From Trebouxia sp. TZW2008 (taxonomy: Eukaryota > Chlorophyta > Trebouxiophyceae > Trebouxiales > Trebouxiaceae): a stretch of DNA of 26,661 nucleotides. The stretch lies in NCBI GenBank assembly GCA_002118135.1, contig BDIU01000427.1, forward strand, positions 1 to 26,661. The letters are read 5' to 3'. The notes under the pieces are model-generated. The model was not told the DNA's origin. It searched no databases and saw nothing but the letters and a program-made list of their open reading frames with translations. Below, piece by piece: positions 1 to 8,730 of this stretch; the stretch's first letter is position 1; each line of letters opens with the position of its first letter. The translations under genes and the position numbers were made by a program.

Positions 1-419
1 ACAGCATCTTGCCAACATACACTCTGTGCACACAGGACTAGATGCTGTTGCAAGTTGTGGGCTCGGAATGAAGCATGAGACACAGCCGAGCTCAAAAAGT
101 AACAATAAGTGATATATACTTTGCGCAAGTGGACTGTGGCACTTGCAAAGCAACAAAATCAGAAACCTGGGGAAGTGCGCTGAAATCAACAGCAATTTTC
201 AAGCCACAAGGAAGGCTGAAAAGCTGCATTTAGGATGCATTGCAGATTGAACTGATGAGCAAACTGGTCAAAGGAATGTGCATCTATGTGTCACATCAGA
301 ACATCTATGTACTCTGTTTAACGCACGTGGTTTGGCTTGCATGCCGAGCTCATGCCCTACAGAGTGATCTAATACGGTTGCCCGTGCTTTGAGCAGATTG
401 TTGCAAGCCAGCCGCTCAC

Positions 420-621
420 CTGGACCTTCAGCTCTTTTTTTAATGTCATCAATGTGCGCCTCTAGCACATCACAAGCAAGATAATGTGGCTCACTGAAAC
501 TTGAAAGCTGCGTTGGAGTCCTCACACCCTTCGGCCACAATGCTGGTGCATACTGAGCATAGTCTGGGTCAAGGTTGCTGAGGAAAGCTGCTAGTTCTGC
601 TTCACTTCCAAAGCGAGCCAT
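420..621 (-). CDS. First exon of an unrecognised gene, runs off left edge
   Basis: The ATG at 621-619 opens a reading frame beginning MARFGSEAELAAFLSNLD. Read through, it stays open for 117 codons to a stop at 268. A strong donor (CCAG^GTGAGC) at 420/419 would end a first exon of 67 codons plus 1 nt, and the protein-like character fades after it, so I prefer that model. The encoded piece (AELAAFL, YAPALWPKGVRTPTQL, EAHIDDIKKRA) looks like a small helical SAM-like bundle, which is inference only. The next exon could not be identified in bases 1-413. The family is not recognised. Confidence 0.4.
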
Positions 622-1148
622 GTCTGACGCCCTGCACAGTCAACGCAACAACATTGGACAATTCAACAAGATCCGCTTCTGCGACTCTGATTTTTGCTCA
701 GTTGGCATGCAGAAGTAGAACGACATTGACTGAAAGGTGGGGGCTATTTGCCTTGTGATCCAACGTCACTGGCTCATTTGCTCTCAAAAACGAGATCAAG
801 TTCCAACAGTATGTAGAAGGGTGATGAACCAAGGCAAGCAAAGTCAACCTAAGTCAACCTGTGCTGTTGGCTCACTAAAGTACAGACTGCCTTCCTGCAG
901 CCACTTCTTGCCCGGCCTTTTCGGTTACACAAAGGTTCAGACAGCCTGCTGTACCTCTTTGTGCGTCCCTTGCAGTGCAAACCTTGGACAGTAAGCTTGC
1001 ACTGCAAGGGCCAATATAAGACACTGTGAGACAGACTAAAAATCACTTGACAGTTGGGCGTGGCATTATGATTACACTGCAGCGACAACACATACTTATG
1101 ACAGGGCTGCCACAGGCTGGGTGCAAGTCCGTGATACAGCCTCACAGG

Positions 1149-1534
1149 AAGACAACACGCAAGCTGCAAGAGTTGCCAGCTTCGCTGACCTGCTCGCCCG
1201 GACTGCAGACCAGCACGGTGGGATTTGTCTGCTGGTTGACTGCAGCTGCAGAGGTAAGCGTTCTCGCCAGGTGCCACAGGTGATTGCGTATTTGGCCTCA
1301 AGCGTGACAAGCCCGGCAGAGAGGACCACAGGTATGTTTTTGCACAACAACCACACCTTGCGCTTGAAAGAATGACACCAGCGTCTCGTTGGCAACGAGT
1401 CGTTGCTGGACTAGCGGGGTTTCTAGTAACACCACGTGCCCGCTCTGGCTGTACCACGGCATGTAAAATTACTCTCTCTCTCTCTCTCTCTAGCACAATT
1501 GCTCAGTGGGGACAATCTCACTCGATTTGATGTC
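1149..1534 (+). CDS. Weak candidate: last two exons of a short unknown gene
   Basis: A protein-like stretch follows an acceptor at 1148 (CTCACAG^GAAGAC). It encodes about 35 residues (ASFADLLARTADQHGG, then ICLLVDCSCR) and reaches a strong donor AGAG^GTAAGC near 1252 in phase 1. The CT tract at 1472-1491 ends in TAG and would be an ideal polypyrimidine acceptor. The phase-compatible continuation reads AQLLSGDNLTRFDV and stops at 1532-1534. No 5' exons or homology were found. Other frames across 737-1496 are also open, so this may be chance. Confidence 0.22.
1472..1491. repeat. (CT)n microsatellite
   Basis: About ten CT dinucleotides run directly into TAG, which on the + strand looks like a polypyrimidine tract plus 3' splice site. 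The following 14 bases (ctagcacaattgct) are repeated 41 bp downstream. Confidence 0.85.
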
Positions 1535-1876
1535 TAGCACAATTGCTGACAGACGCTGGGCACAGGCAGCACTGTGTCCGGCATTGATCATCAGCAAACC
1601 ATCAAATGAGGGCTCGGTACCATTGGGCTTTCACATGCAGGAAAGACTGCGGTACAGCCACTGACAGAAGATGATCATGCTTCCAGCCAGGTAATCTCAT
1701 ACCTCCGAGCTGCAATGTGCAGCAGCCTATGGAGCACCTGGGTATCAATACTTGGATCCTGTGCTGAGAATACGTTGATTTGAGACCTAGGTCACATCAG
1801 CATGTGCAACGCAGCTGCATCAGGATCGCTGATGACAGCATCAAGACGGCATGTACAATGCAGCAGAGGATGCACT

Positions 1877-1910
1877 GCATTGTGGACGTCTTTGCATTGT
1901 GGACGTCTTT
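1877..1910. repeat. Perfect 17-bp tandem repeat x2
   Basis: The unit gcattgtggacgtcttt occurs twice head to tail with no mismatch, about 50 bp beyond the SUMO ligase stop codon. Confidence 0.9.
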
Positions 1911-1956
1911 ATGCAAGGCATGCCATCATTTCAGACAATCTGAATGAGTCCAGAAA

Positions 1957-4900
1957 CTAGTCTAGCACTATGACATCACTCTGAGCTGGCTGTGTGCTAG
2001 TCTTCTGTGTAGCAGTATCTGAACGTGCTTTCCATGCAGCAAGTCTGGCCTCCTGCTGTTGCTTGTTGCTGTGGTCACTCATCTGAGGAGTAGGCTGCTG
2101 CCAGTCTTCTAGCAGATCAGCTATGCTTTGACCGTCTGATGCGCTGAGACCCAACTGTTGGTTGCCTGTACCAGACCAACAGCAGCTGCTTGCCACGTAG
2201 AGCATCAACAAGGATACATATGCTATAGGTGGCCTGCAACATGCACAGCAGCTCAAGAACACCAACTGTCAAATTGCAGTCACAGCAATGCAGCTGCACT
2301 GCATCAACATCAGCAACTTGTATTGTCACTGTGATCTTGCAGGCATTGGCTGAGGGCAACATCTCAGCAACTGAAATGATGTATTGGTGGCTCACCGTCT
2401 GTGAGGGGGTTTGCTTGCCAACTTGATGGTGCAGCACCATAGCTGGGCTGCTGATGTATGCCATTGAGGGTAGCATCAGCGTATGGTGCAGCCATGCTGC
2501 TGCTGGCATAAGGAACCTCAGCATGAGGCGAGTATGGCGGTGAGGTAGGCATGCTGGGTCTAGACAATCTAGATGGAACAGCTTCTCCGGTCTGCCCGTA
2601 TGCAGGAGAACCCACTTGCTGCTGTTGTTTCTGCTGCTGCTGGTGCTGCTGATGCTGATGCCGCAGCAGTTGCTGCCAGTGGTCAGGTGATTTGGGCTGC
2701 GGTTGCGGCACATGCTGGGGTTTGCTGGTGTTGTATGGCATGTGGCTTGAAGCATTTCTGGATGAGTACGATACTGAAGTATCAGGGTAGGGTGGCAGCC
2801 TGCCATTGCTGTTGCCTGAGCTCCTGTGCGTCAAGTGCTGCATGCGATCATGCATGGACATGCCGGCAGCCTGTGCAGCAGCTTGGCTGTAAGCGCCATA
2901 CTGCCCATCAAGCTCAAGATGCTTGCGCTTGCCCAAGTGGCTTTGACCCTCAGGGCCACCCCCTGGGTGAGAGGAGGGTTGATGGGGGGATCTGGCAGCA
3001 GCTGCAGCTGCAGCAAGGCGCTGGGCAGAGCTAGTTGGGTCTGCAGGGTGGGTTGGCTGATTGGTCACGCCATTGGTCATGCGTTGCTGCTGTGATGGGC
3101 GGTTAGTCAGCCTAATGCGTAGCCTCTCCTGGCTTGAGTCAGCACTCCTCTGTAGTGATGCGGGCATCTGCCTTGGAGGAACGTGCCCAGGCTGACAGAA
3201 GGCAGATTGCTGAGGTTTAGCTACGCCTGAGGATGCATTGCTAGGCTGCGACGTTGCCTTGTTTGAGGCGTTGGCACTTGACAGTATTGATGCAACTGTG
3301 GAGGTGGATCCAGCTGCTCTGGCCCTTGGCTGAGAAGGTCTTGCAGAAGGCTGGTCATCGTCAGATGAGTCATCAAGGACAATGACCTCTGGCTGGCTGG
3401 GCTTGATTTGCCGGCTGGCAGCTGTGTAAGCAGTTGCAGCCTTTCTGAGCTCCTCTCCTTCTGACTCCTCTTCACTGTCATCTACAATCATAGCACAGTG
3501 ATTGACAATACAGTCCAATTGCTCAGCACATTTGTCACAGATTAGATTACCAACACAGCAGAGATGTGTCTCTCAAGCAGGCATGGCTAAAGGCACAACG
3601 CAAGCCTGCGTCCAAATTACAGCAAACAGGTCGTCACTGCTTCAGAGCGCTGTCGTATGCTTTGCAAATGTGTCAATGTCACAGGTCCATGGCTTGCAAT
3701 GCTGTATAATAGACTCAGTTGTAGCGCCGAGCACTGCATACTCTATGCAATTTTGTCCCAACTGTGTTGCATGCAGTCCAAGCAAGGCGTAGAGAGCTGC
3801 ACTGACCATCAGCTGCTTGTCCAGGGTCTGGCTTAACCTGAACTTGAGACATGATAAGGGGTCCTGTGTCTGCTGTGGTGCTCTGGAAGCGCATGTCAGA
3901 GCCTGTTGGCCTCCAGCAGCCGTCAGCATTCACCTCAACTTCTGTCACATCTGGCAGGCCCTGTCATCAGCAGTACTGCTGCTTCAGCAACACGACAGAT
4001 GCAAGCAAGACAAAGAGTACTGCTCCTTTGCCAATATGGGATGAACATACCACAGCAATTCTAGGTTGCAGTGCATGCCTAAAGTCGAAGGTGACCAAGG
4101 TGACCAAGGTGACAGCACAGCCTACACTGTACCAGGACTCTTCTACACTGCCATAAGATTCCTGATACATAACAGTGAGGTTGTGCATTGCTTGTCTGCT
4201 TTTGCCACTGGACTGCAATGTAGGCAGTTGTGCAGCAGCAGTAGCAGCAGAAGATGAGCTAGTCCAGCTGTTGCGCCCTTTGCAAGCACTTTGACAGGCA
4301 GCACAGAAAGCAGTTAGCGATGCTACCTGAAGGCGGTCAATGATGGCTTGCATCCAGGTGTCCAGCTGCAGCTGCTTGACAGTGACATTGCGCAGCGTAT
4401 GGGGATCCTGCCACTTGCGGCTGCGCTGTGCCATGCTCAGGAAACAGTCCAGGTCAAAGGCAACAATGCCTGGCAACCCAGCAAACCTGCAAAGCCGACA
4501 CACACCTGACATGAGCGGGTGAAGCTGTCGCCTTGTCAAGGTCAGACGTAAAGCCAATGTTGAAGCCTCATGCTCCTTCAGACTATCAACTCTGTACTTG
4601 ACATATGACAGGTACCTCTGATAAGAAGGTGAGCAAATGCAACTCTGACAATGTGCCTTCACTTAATGGAGGGGAAGTCAAGCATCGCATGTGGATGACA
4701 TGCACGCAAGCAGCCTACCTTGCTGCTTTCTGGATGCGTGTACAGCTCAAAGGATCTTTGAGAGAGATGACAGTATTGCTGATGAGCAAGTCATCATCAT
4801 CATCATCATCTTGGCCAGTCTTGCTGCCACGCATGGTGCTTGCAACTCTGCTGACTGCAGTTGCTGGGTCCTCAGCTGGGGCCATCATCTTCTTCACGTC

Positions 4901-7900
4901 CTCAACTGATCTGCTCCTGACTGTATATGCCATCAGCACTGCAACACAAGCACACGACCATTGAAAACCAATACTTATAATGATAACAGGTGAGGATGAT
5001 AGTGGTGATGATGATGATGCTCTCAATTGCAATCAGAATAGTATGGTACGTAGCCATACTACTCTTGTGTTTTGAACACTACGCTTATCATAGTACTCCG
5101 ACATTCAGCATAGGTGCTAGGTGTTTGTGGCCCAACATCTGTCTCAAGCGTGTCTGCTTGTTCACTTGGTGTAACTTGGTGCTAATCAAAAACCGTTGCA
5201 AGTTGCTCAGAAATGCAGTCCTGCTCCAGCTGCCACTCATGCAATGAGCATTGGAGCATTGGACCGCATGGGAACCAAGACACTAGTATGCAAGACTCAC
5301 CAAACTGCCGGTCCTCTGCACAGTGCAAGCTGATGCGGTTGTTGCCCGGACTGCAGCGGTGAGCAGCATTGGCAAACTCATCTCTAGCATTTGCACCCAG
5401 CTTGGTGTTTGAGTTGCGCCCATAAGGTCTGTACACCATTCCATTGATTTTGAGCTCAGCTTGTCGCGGCCAGTGGATCCTGTTGGGCACTGTGTCATCC
5501 AACAACAAGCAAGCCACCTGCACAGTTGTCAGACCTGACAAGGAGCAAAATCCTGGGAGGCGCCCATACAACCATTCCATTCTGTAGGCCATTCCATTGA
5601 TCTTGAGGTCGACTTGCCGTGGGCACTGAATGCGAATGGGCATTGTGTCATCCAACAACAAGCAAGCCACCTGCACAGAAGGGCAACATCCTGAGTTGCG
5701 CCCATGCATTCTGTAGGCTATTCCATTCATCTTGAGCTCAGCTTGCTGGAGCCAGTGAATGCGATTGGGCACTGTGTCATCCAACAACAAGCAACAACAA
5801 GCAAGCCACCTGCATACATAACCAGAGTTTGGAGCTTCCAGACCACTGAACAGACAAATGCCTACTGAATTGAGTCTGTACTACTGAGCAATGATCATTG
5901 GCATTTACCACGATTAAGACAGCCAATACTGGGATACGTCTTATCCTGGTGAGCCTGTGTACAACAGCTTCACTTGCTGGCGCACTGAAAGGATGGCTGC
6001 CAAGTCTGAGAATCTTCACATGTCATGGGTATTGTGACCCAAATGGCACTCACGTGAAGCTGCTCAGTCTGGTGCTGCTTCTTTGCTCACAGAGAAAAAT
6101 GACAGCTTTAGCAGCACTCACATGAAGTGCTCACTTCGACTGTTCTTACTTGTCCCATGGTCATGCATGACATCAAAAGCATGAGCAGCTCTGATATGAA
6201 GCTCTTCAGTCTGTCTGTTTCTCCTTGACTATGCTCATGAAAGCATCGGCTGTGCTTCTGTTACTGTGGTCATGGTTGACAATGAGGCTGTTAGCAGCCT
6301 TGACACGGAGCTGCTCAATTTGACTGATCGTCCTTGCTTGAGGTCATGGCTGAGAATGAGAGGATCAGCTGTCCTTCTGTGAGTGTGGTCATGGATGACA
6401 ATGAGGCTGTTAGCAGCACTTACATGGAGCTGCTCAGTCTGACTCTTCTTCCTAGATTGTGCTCATGGACGATACTGCAACCACTAGCGTCACTCAGATG
6501 AAGCTGCTGACTTCAAGAGTGTTGACTGTTGTCACAGATGACAGTAACAGCATTACAAGCACTCACATAAAGCTGGTGAGCCATAGAGTCTCTATCATGG
6601 TCATGAGTATTACTAACAGCGTTGACAAAACTCACATGGAGCTGCTCAGTCTGGCTGTTCTTCCTGAGGGGCTCCAGCTGCGTTGGGGAGAGAAAGAACC
6701 CACGGCTAGCTGCCAAGGACTTCTCCTTGCCAGTAGCTGAAATGGTGACTGGTCGACCAGGCTCAACACGCAGCAAGGCAGGAGGTATGAGCTGTGTGCC
6801 GTCAGCTTGCCAGAAGGGATCTGCCAGAGCAATTCTACAGCTCTGGCAGAAGAAGTGTTCAGGCATGGCGGCTGAGTCAATGGCAACACAGTTACAGTGC
6901 TGCCATACCCCACAGGACTCTCCCTGCAGCAGATTCACGCCATCAGCCTCTGCTGATGCATTCTGATCAGTGAATGCATGCATGCAGCAGCAAATTGATA
7001 CAACAATTTTGGCAGTGCGTATTGTGGACGCTGCGAGCTGCTGTCCACAGGAAGTAACCATGTCCAAACACAAAAATACCGCTGAGGCTTCTCCAGTCGC
7101 AGTCGCAGTCGCAGTTGCATGCATGCAGCAGCAGCAGCAGCCAGTTGCACTGATGGCAGACATTTAAGGCAGCTTACTGTGAATAATGATGAGTACAATA
7201 GAATAGTAGAATAATGATGAGTTTTGTGACAGCCTTGGGGAGTTGCTGTATGACGGAAAGAAACACGGGGCGCAGAAAATGCTGCGCACAGTAGGCTGCA
7301 ATGCAGATCACATGCTTACAAAGTTCTCGCATGCAAATCATACCTCACACTGCACCATGGTCCCCCTATCTTCGTTGTTGGCGCAAATGCACCGTATTTC
7401 AGTGTTGTTTCTGCCAACAAGTTTGCCCTGGACGTTGTCTATGTATGGGTGAGAATGTTCATTGTGATTTGTCGCACCCCAGGCAGGCGCAGCATAGGCA
7501 TGAGAGCTGGAGGCTTCAGCCCCACTCTCAATTCTGCATGTATTGCAGATACAGTAATTTCTTTTTGTATTTACACTTGATTTGAAGACATTCTCAATAT
7601 AAGGACAAGGCAATTGGTAAGCAAGCACTGCATTGTGACAGAAGAAGTCCCTCCAAGTAGAGACAATTCAATGTGAGGACAACTTCTTGGTAACCAAAGC
7701 AGTGGTCATGAAGAGAAGTCACAGTATAGTCAAAATGTCAACAATGTCAGTTATAGCCTGAGTCAAAATGTCAACAATGTCAGTTATAGCCTGAGTTCTG
7801 TGCTCCCAAGCAACAGCAACAGCATCAGCAATCTCTTGTCGTTACAAAACACAGCATTGACTTGAAAGGTGCTTGCGCTTGCAACGGGTGCAGGCAAAGT

Positions 7901-8519
7901 CAAGTAGCCCAAACTGCTGTGCTCACCAGTAGTAGTACCAGCAGTCTGTTGACAAAACAAAAGACAATATTGCCTTAGGGGTATTTGTGCTTGCGCTTAT
8001 TGCAGGTACAATAGAATTGCATGAGTTGCTGTGTTCACCAGCAGTAATGACAGCTTTCTGTTGACACAACAAAGCATAGGACAGGTTTCAAATGTGCTAG
8101 TGCTGCCAAATGACAGTCACTTGTAACAACAGTCACCTTTCGCGCACAGAGTCATATGGATCACGCTGTGTGGAGGGATCAGCCACATTGGAATCTGGTA
8201 CGCCATGCATCTGCTTCCAGATCTTGGTGATCACACGCTCTGCATTCAATCATCCTGGCATGTCAATAAACTCAATACGGAGCCCCAAACAGGCACAGGG
8301 GAAACATACACATGTTATACCTGCAGCATCAGCTTTCCACACTGCACTTGCAGCGTTTCCTGAGTTGTGAGGCAAAGCTTGGCACTCTCCAATATATGTC
8401 AGCAGTCGATTTTGAAGTTCCAACTTTCTGCCTCGCTTGCTAAGGCCTAGTTGTTCTAGACACTGCTGCAACTCTTTGATTCTGAAGTCTGTGATGTAGG
8501 TCCGCAGTGCGACAGCCAT
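1957..8519 (-). CDS. SIZ1: SIZ1/PIAS-type E3 SUMO-protein ligase, 9 exons, 875 aa
   Basis: This is a nuclear SUMO E3 ligase of the plant SIZ1 class, which transfers SUMO from the E2 to substrates. Exons (-): 8519-8321, 7438-7344, 6923-6636, 5517-5301, 4938-4719, 4486-4327, 3960-3807, 3481-2396 and 2165-1957. All junctions are GT-AG and phase-matched, and the total is 2628 nt. Domains follow SIZ1 order. SAP is at about 8-45 (FRIKELQQCLEQLGLSKRG). A complete C4HC3 PHD finger is at 83-127 (C83, C85, C97, C102, H107, C110, C124, C127), followed by ADPFW. PINIT is at about 195-340, with a match around LGANARDE. The SP-RING-like fold is at 320-393. DVTEVEV then DGCWR follow it, as in SIZ1. A Ser/Gln-rich tail carries SUMO-interacting motifs (VIVLDDSSDDD, and C-terminal DVIVLD). 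Arabidopsis SIZ1 has similar length (about 880 aa). The SP-RING lacks all zinc ligands (see findings). The exon 1 to 2 junction is the least certain, since a small extra exon could lie in the 882-nt intron. Confidence 0.88.
2573..2670 (-). repeat. Gln/His-rich low-complexity coding tract
   Basis: Within exon 8 of the SUMO ligase, CAG/CAT-type trinucleotides encode a run of Gln and His (RHQHQQHQQQQKQQQQ). It is a disordered linker typical of CAG-rich algal genes and lies between the catalytic core and the C-terminal SUMO-interacting motif. Confidence 0.7.
4080..4115. repeat. Short tandem repeat in SUMO ligase intron
   Basis: The nonamer ggtgaccaa is repeated about 2.5 times in the 366-nt intron between exons 6 and 7 (4326-3961). 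The rest of this intron holds only a CAG-type microsatellite near 4230-4256. Confidence 0.7.
4790..4811 (-). repeat. (GAT)n microsatellite encoding poly-Asp in the SUMO ligase
   Basis: A TCA/GAT trinucleotide run in exon 5 encodes seven Asp residues (about 310-316), followed immediately by LLISNTVISL. The acidic run next to a hydrophobic strand resembles a SUMO-interacting motif. It lies just before the SP-RING, where SIZ1 proteins also carry an acidic stretch. Confidence 0.8.
5535..5812 (-). repeat. Two extra copies of the PINIT-exon start with its 3' splice site
   Basis: The true exon 4 begins at 5517 (GTGCAG^GTGGCTTGC; VACLLLDDTVPNRIHW). Two upstream copies of the same acceptor and exon start lie in intron 3. 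Copy B begins at 5670 (LLLDDTMPIRIQ). Copy A begins at 5809 and carries a 10-bp internal duplication that breaks the frame. Spacings are 153 and 139 bp. Copy B stays open and in frame into the true exon, so using its acceptor would add 51 residues. Confidence 0.85.
6040..6600 (-). repeat. About seven decayed copies of the exon 3 end plus donor site
   Basis: The true exon 3 ends at 6636 (ACTGAGCAGCTCCAT^GTGAGT). Related segments recur in intron 3 near 6560, 6490, 6416, 6300, 6190, 6116 and 6047, every 55-115 bp. Several keep an intact donor, for example GTAAGT in the copy at 6416 and GTGAGT in the copy at 6047. Together with the acceptor copies at 5535-5812, these fill most of the 1118-nt intron. 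Confidence 0.75.
7552..7722 (-). mobile_element. Degenerate copy of a pogo-like MITE
   Basis: The element begins TA/CAGTAATTT and ends near ...CACAG/TA. It shares internal words with the better copy at 17796-17969 (ataaggacaa, ttggtaa, aacttcttggtaaccaaa, gcagtggt) in the same + strand order. It lies in intron 1 of the SUMO ligase. Terminal repeats are eroded, so the ends are approximate. Confidence 0.6.
7728..7793. repeat. Perfect 33-bp tandem repeat x2
   Basis: The unit starting agtcaaaatgtcaacaatgt occurs twice without mismatch, immediately beside the MITE end in intron 1 of the SUMO ligase. The lack of divergence implies a recent duplication. Confidence 0.9.
7830..8110. repeat. Degenerate tandem repeat, unit 107-118 bp, about 3 copies
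   Basis: The words gtgcttgcgctt (7869, 7987, eroded at about 8094) and ctgttgaca..aacaaa (7947, 8057) recur at regular spacing. The array is in intron 1 of the SUMO ligase and does not resemble the flanking exons. Confidence 0.6.
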
Positions 8520-8730
8520 TTTCTGGTTGGAGATCTAGACATGCGGGGCAGCCAAGACAGAGTCCAAGCTGTGGCCCATCTTACAGGTCGCTGGGTGCTG
8601 ATTTTGACCCCAAATTGTGAAACCTAAGGACCCCAAGCTGCTCGTAGCTGAGACTTTGCAAGCTTGCAGTAGGCAGCTAAAGCTGCAATCAGAAGAGGCC
8701 CTGATACCCGGTCAGCGGAGACAGCGTTGC
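8520..8730. promoter_or_regulatory. Divergent promoter region, SUMO ligase / coiled-coil gene
   Basis: About 210 bp separate the leftward SUMO ligase ATG (8519-8517) from the first good rightward ATG (8731). Two genes facing apart this closely imply a shared promoter. No TATA box is evident. A short upstream ORF starts at 8540 on the + strand and stops after 28 codons. Confidence 0.45.

Larger units (their letters stand above)
622..1956. other. Intergenic region between gene 1 and the SUMO ligase
   Basis: Apart from the weak two-exon candidate at 1149-1534, I see no supported gene here. It contains a CT microsatellite (1472-1491), a 14-bp direct repeat (1490-1503 and 1531-1544) and a perfect 17-bp tandem duplication (1877-1910). 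The left part should hold the promoter of the leftward gene starting at 621. The right part should hold the 3' UTR of the SUMO ligase ending at 1957. I found no minus-strand TGTAA in the 450 bases after that stop. Confidence 0.5.
7439..8320 (-). other. Intron 1 of the SUMO ligase
   Basis: This 882-nt intron lies between the SAP exon and the first PHD exon. It contains a pogo-like MITE (7552-7722), a perfect 33-bp tandem duplication (7728-7793) and about three degenerate copies of a 107-118-bp unit (7830-8110). No further conserved coding segment was seen on either strand. Confidence 0.6.

Noticed and set aside
849..1496. A 215-codon minus-strand ORF
   Set aside because: It has low-complexity, Cys/Arg/Leu-rich composition and no motif. 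It includes the CT microsatellite and overlaps other equally open frames.
2117..2806. Long alternative minus-strand frame overlapping SUMO ligase exon 8
   Set aside because: It is a shadow frame of the CAG-rich exon and crosses the real donor and acceptor of intron 8.
5182..5790. A single 202-codon protein with three PINIT-like repeats
   Set aside because: Each repeat has its own acceptor, the first copy is frameshifted, and a single copy gives the normal domain. The triple reading is better explained as intronic exon-border copies.
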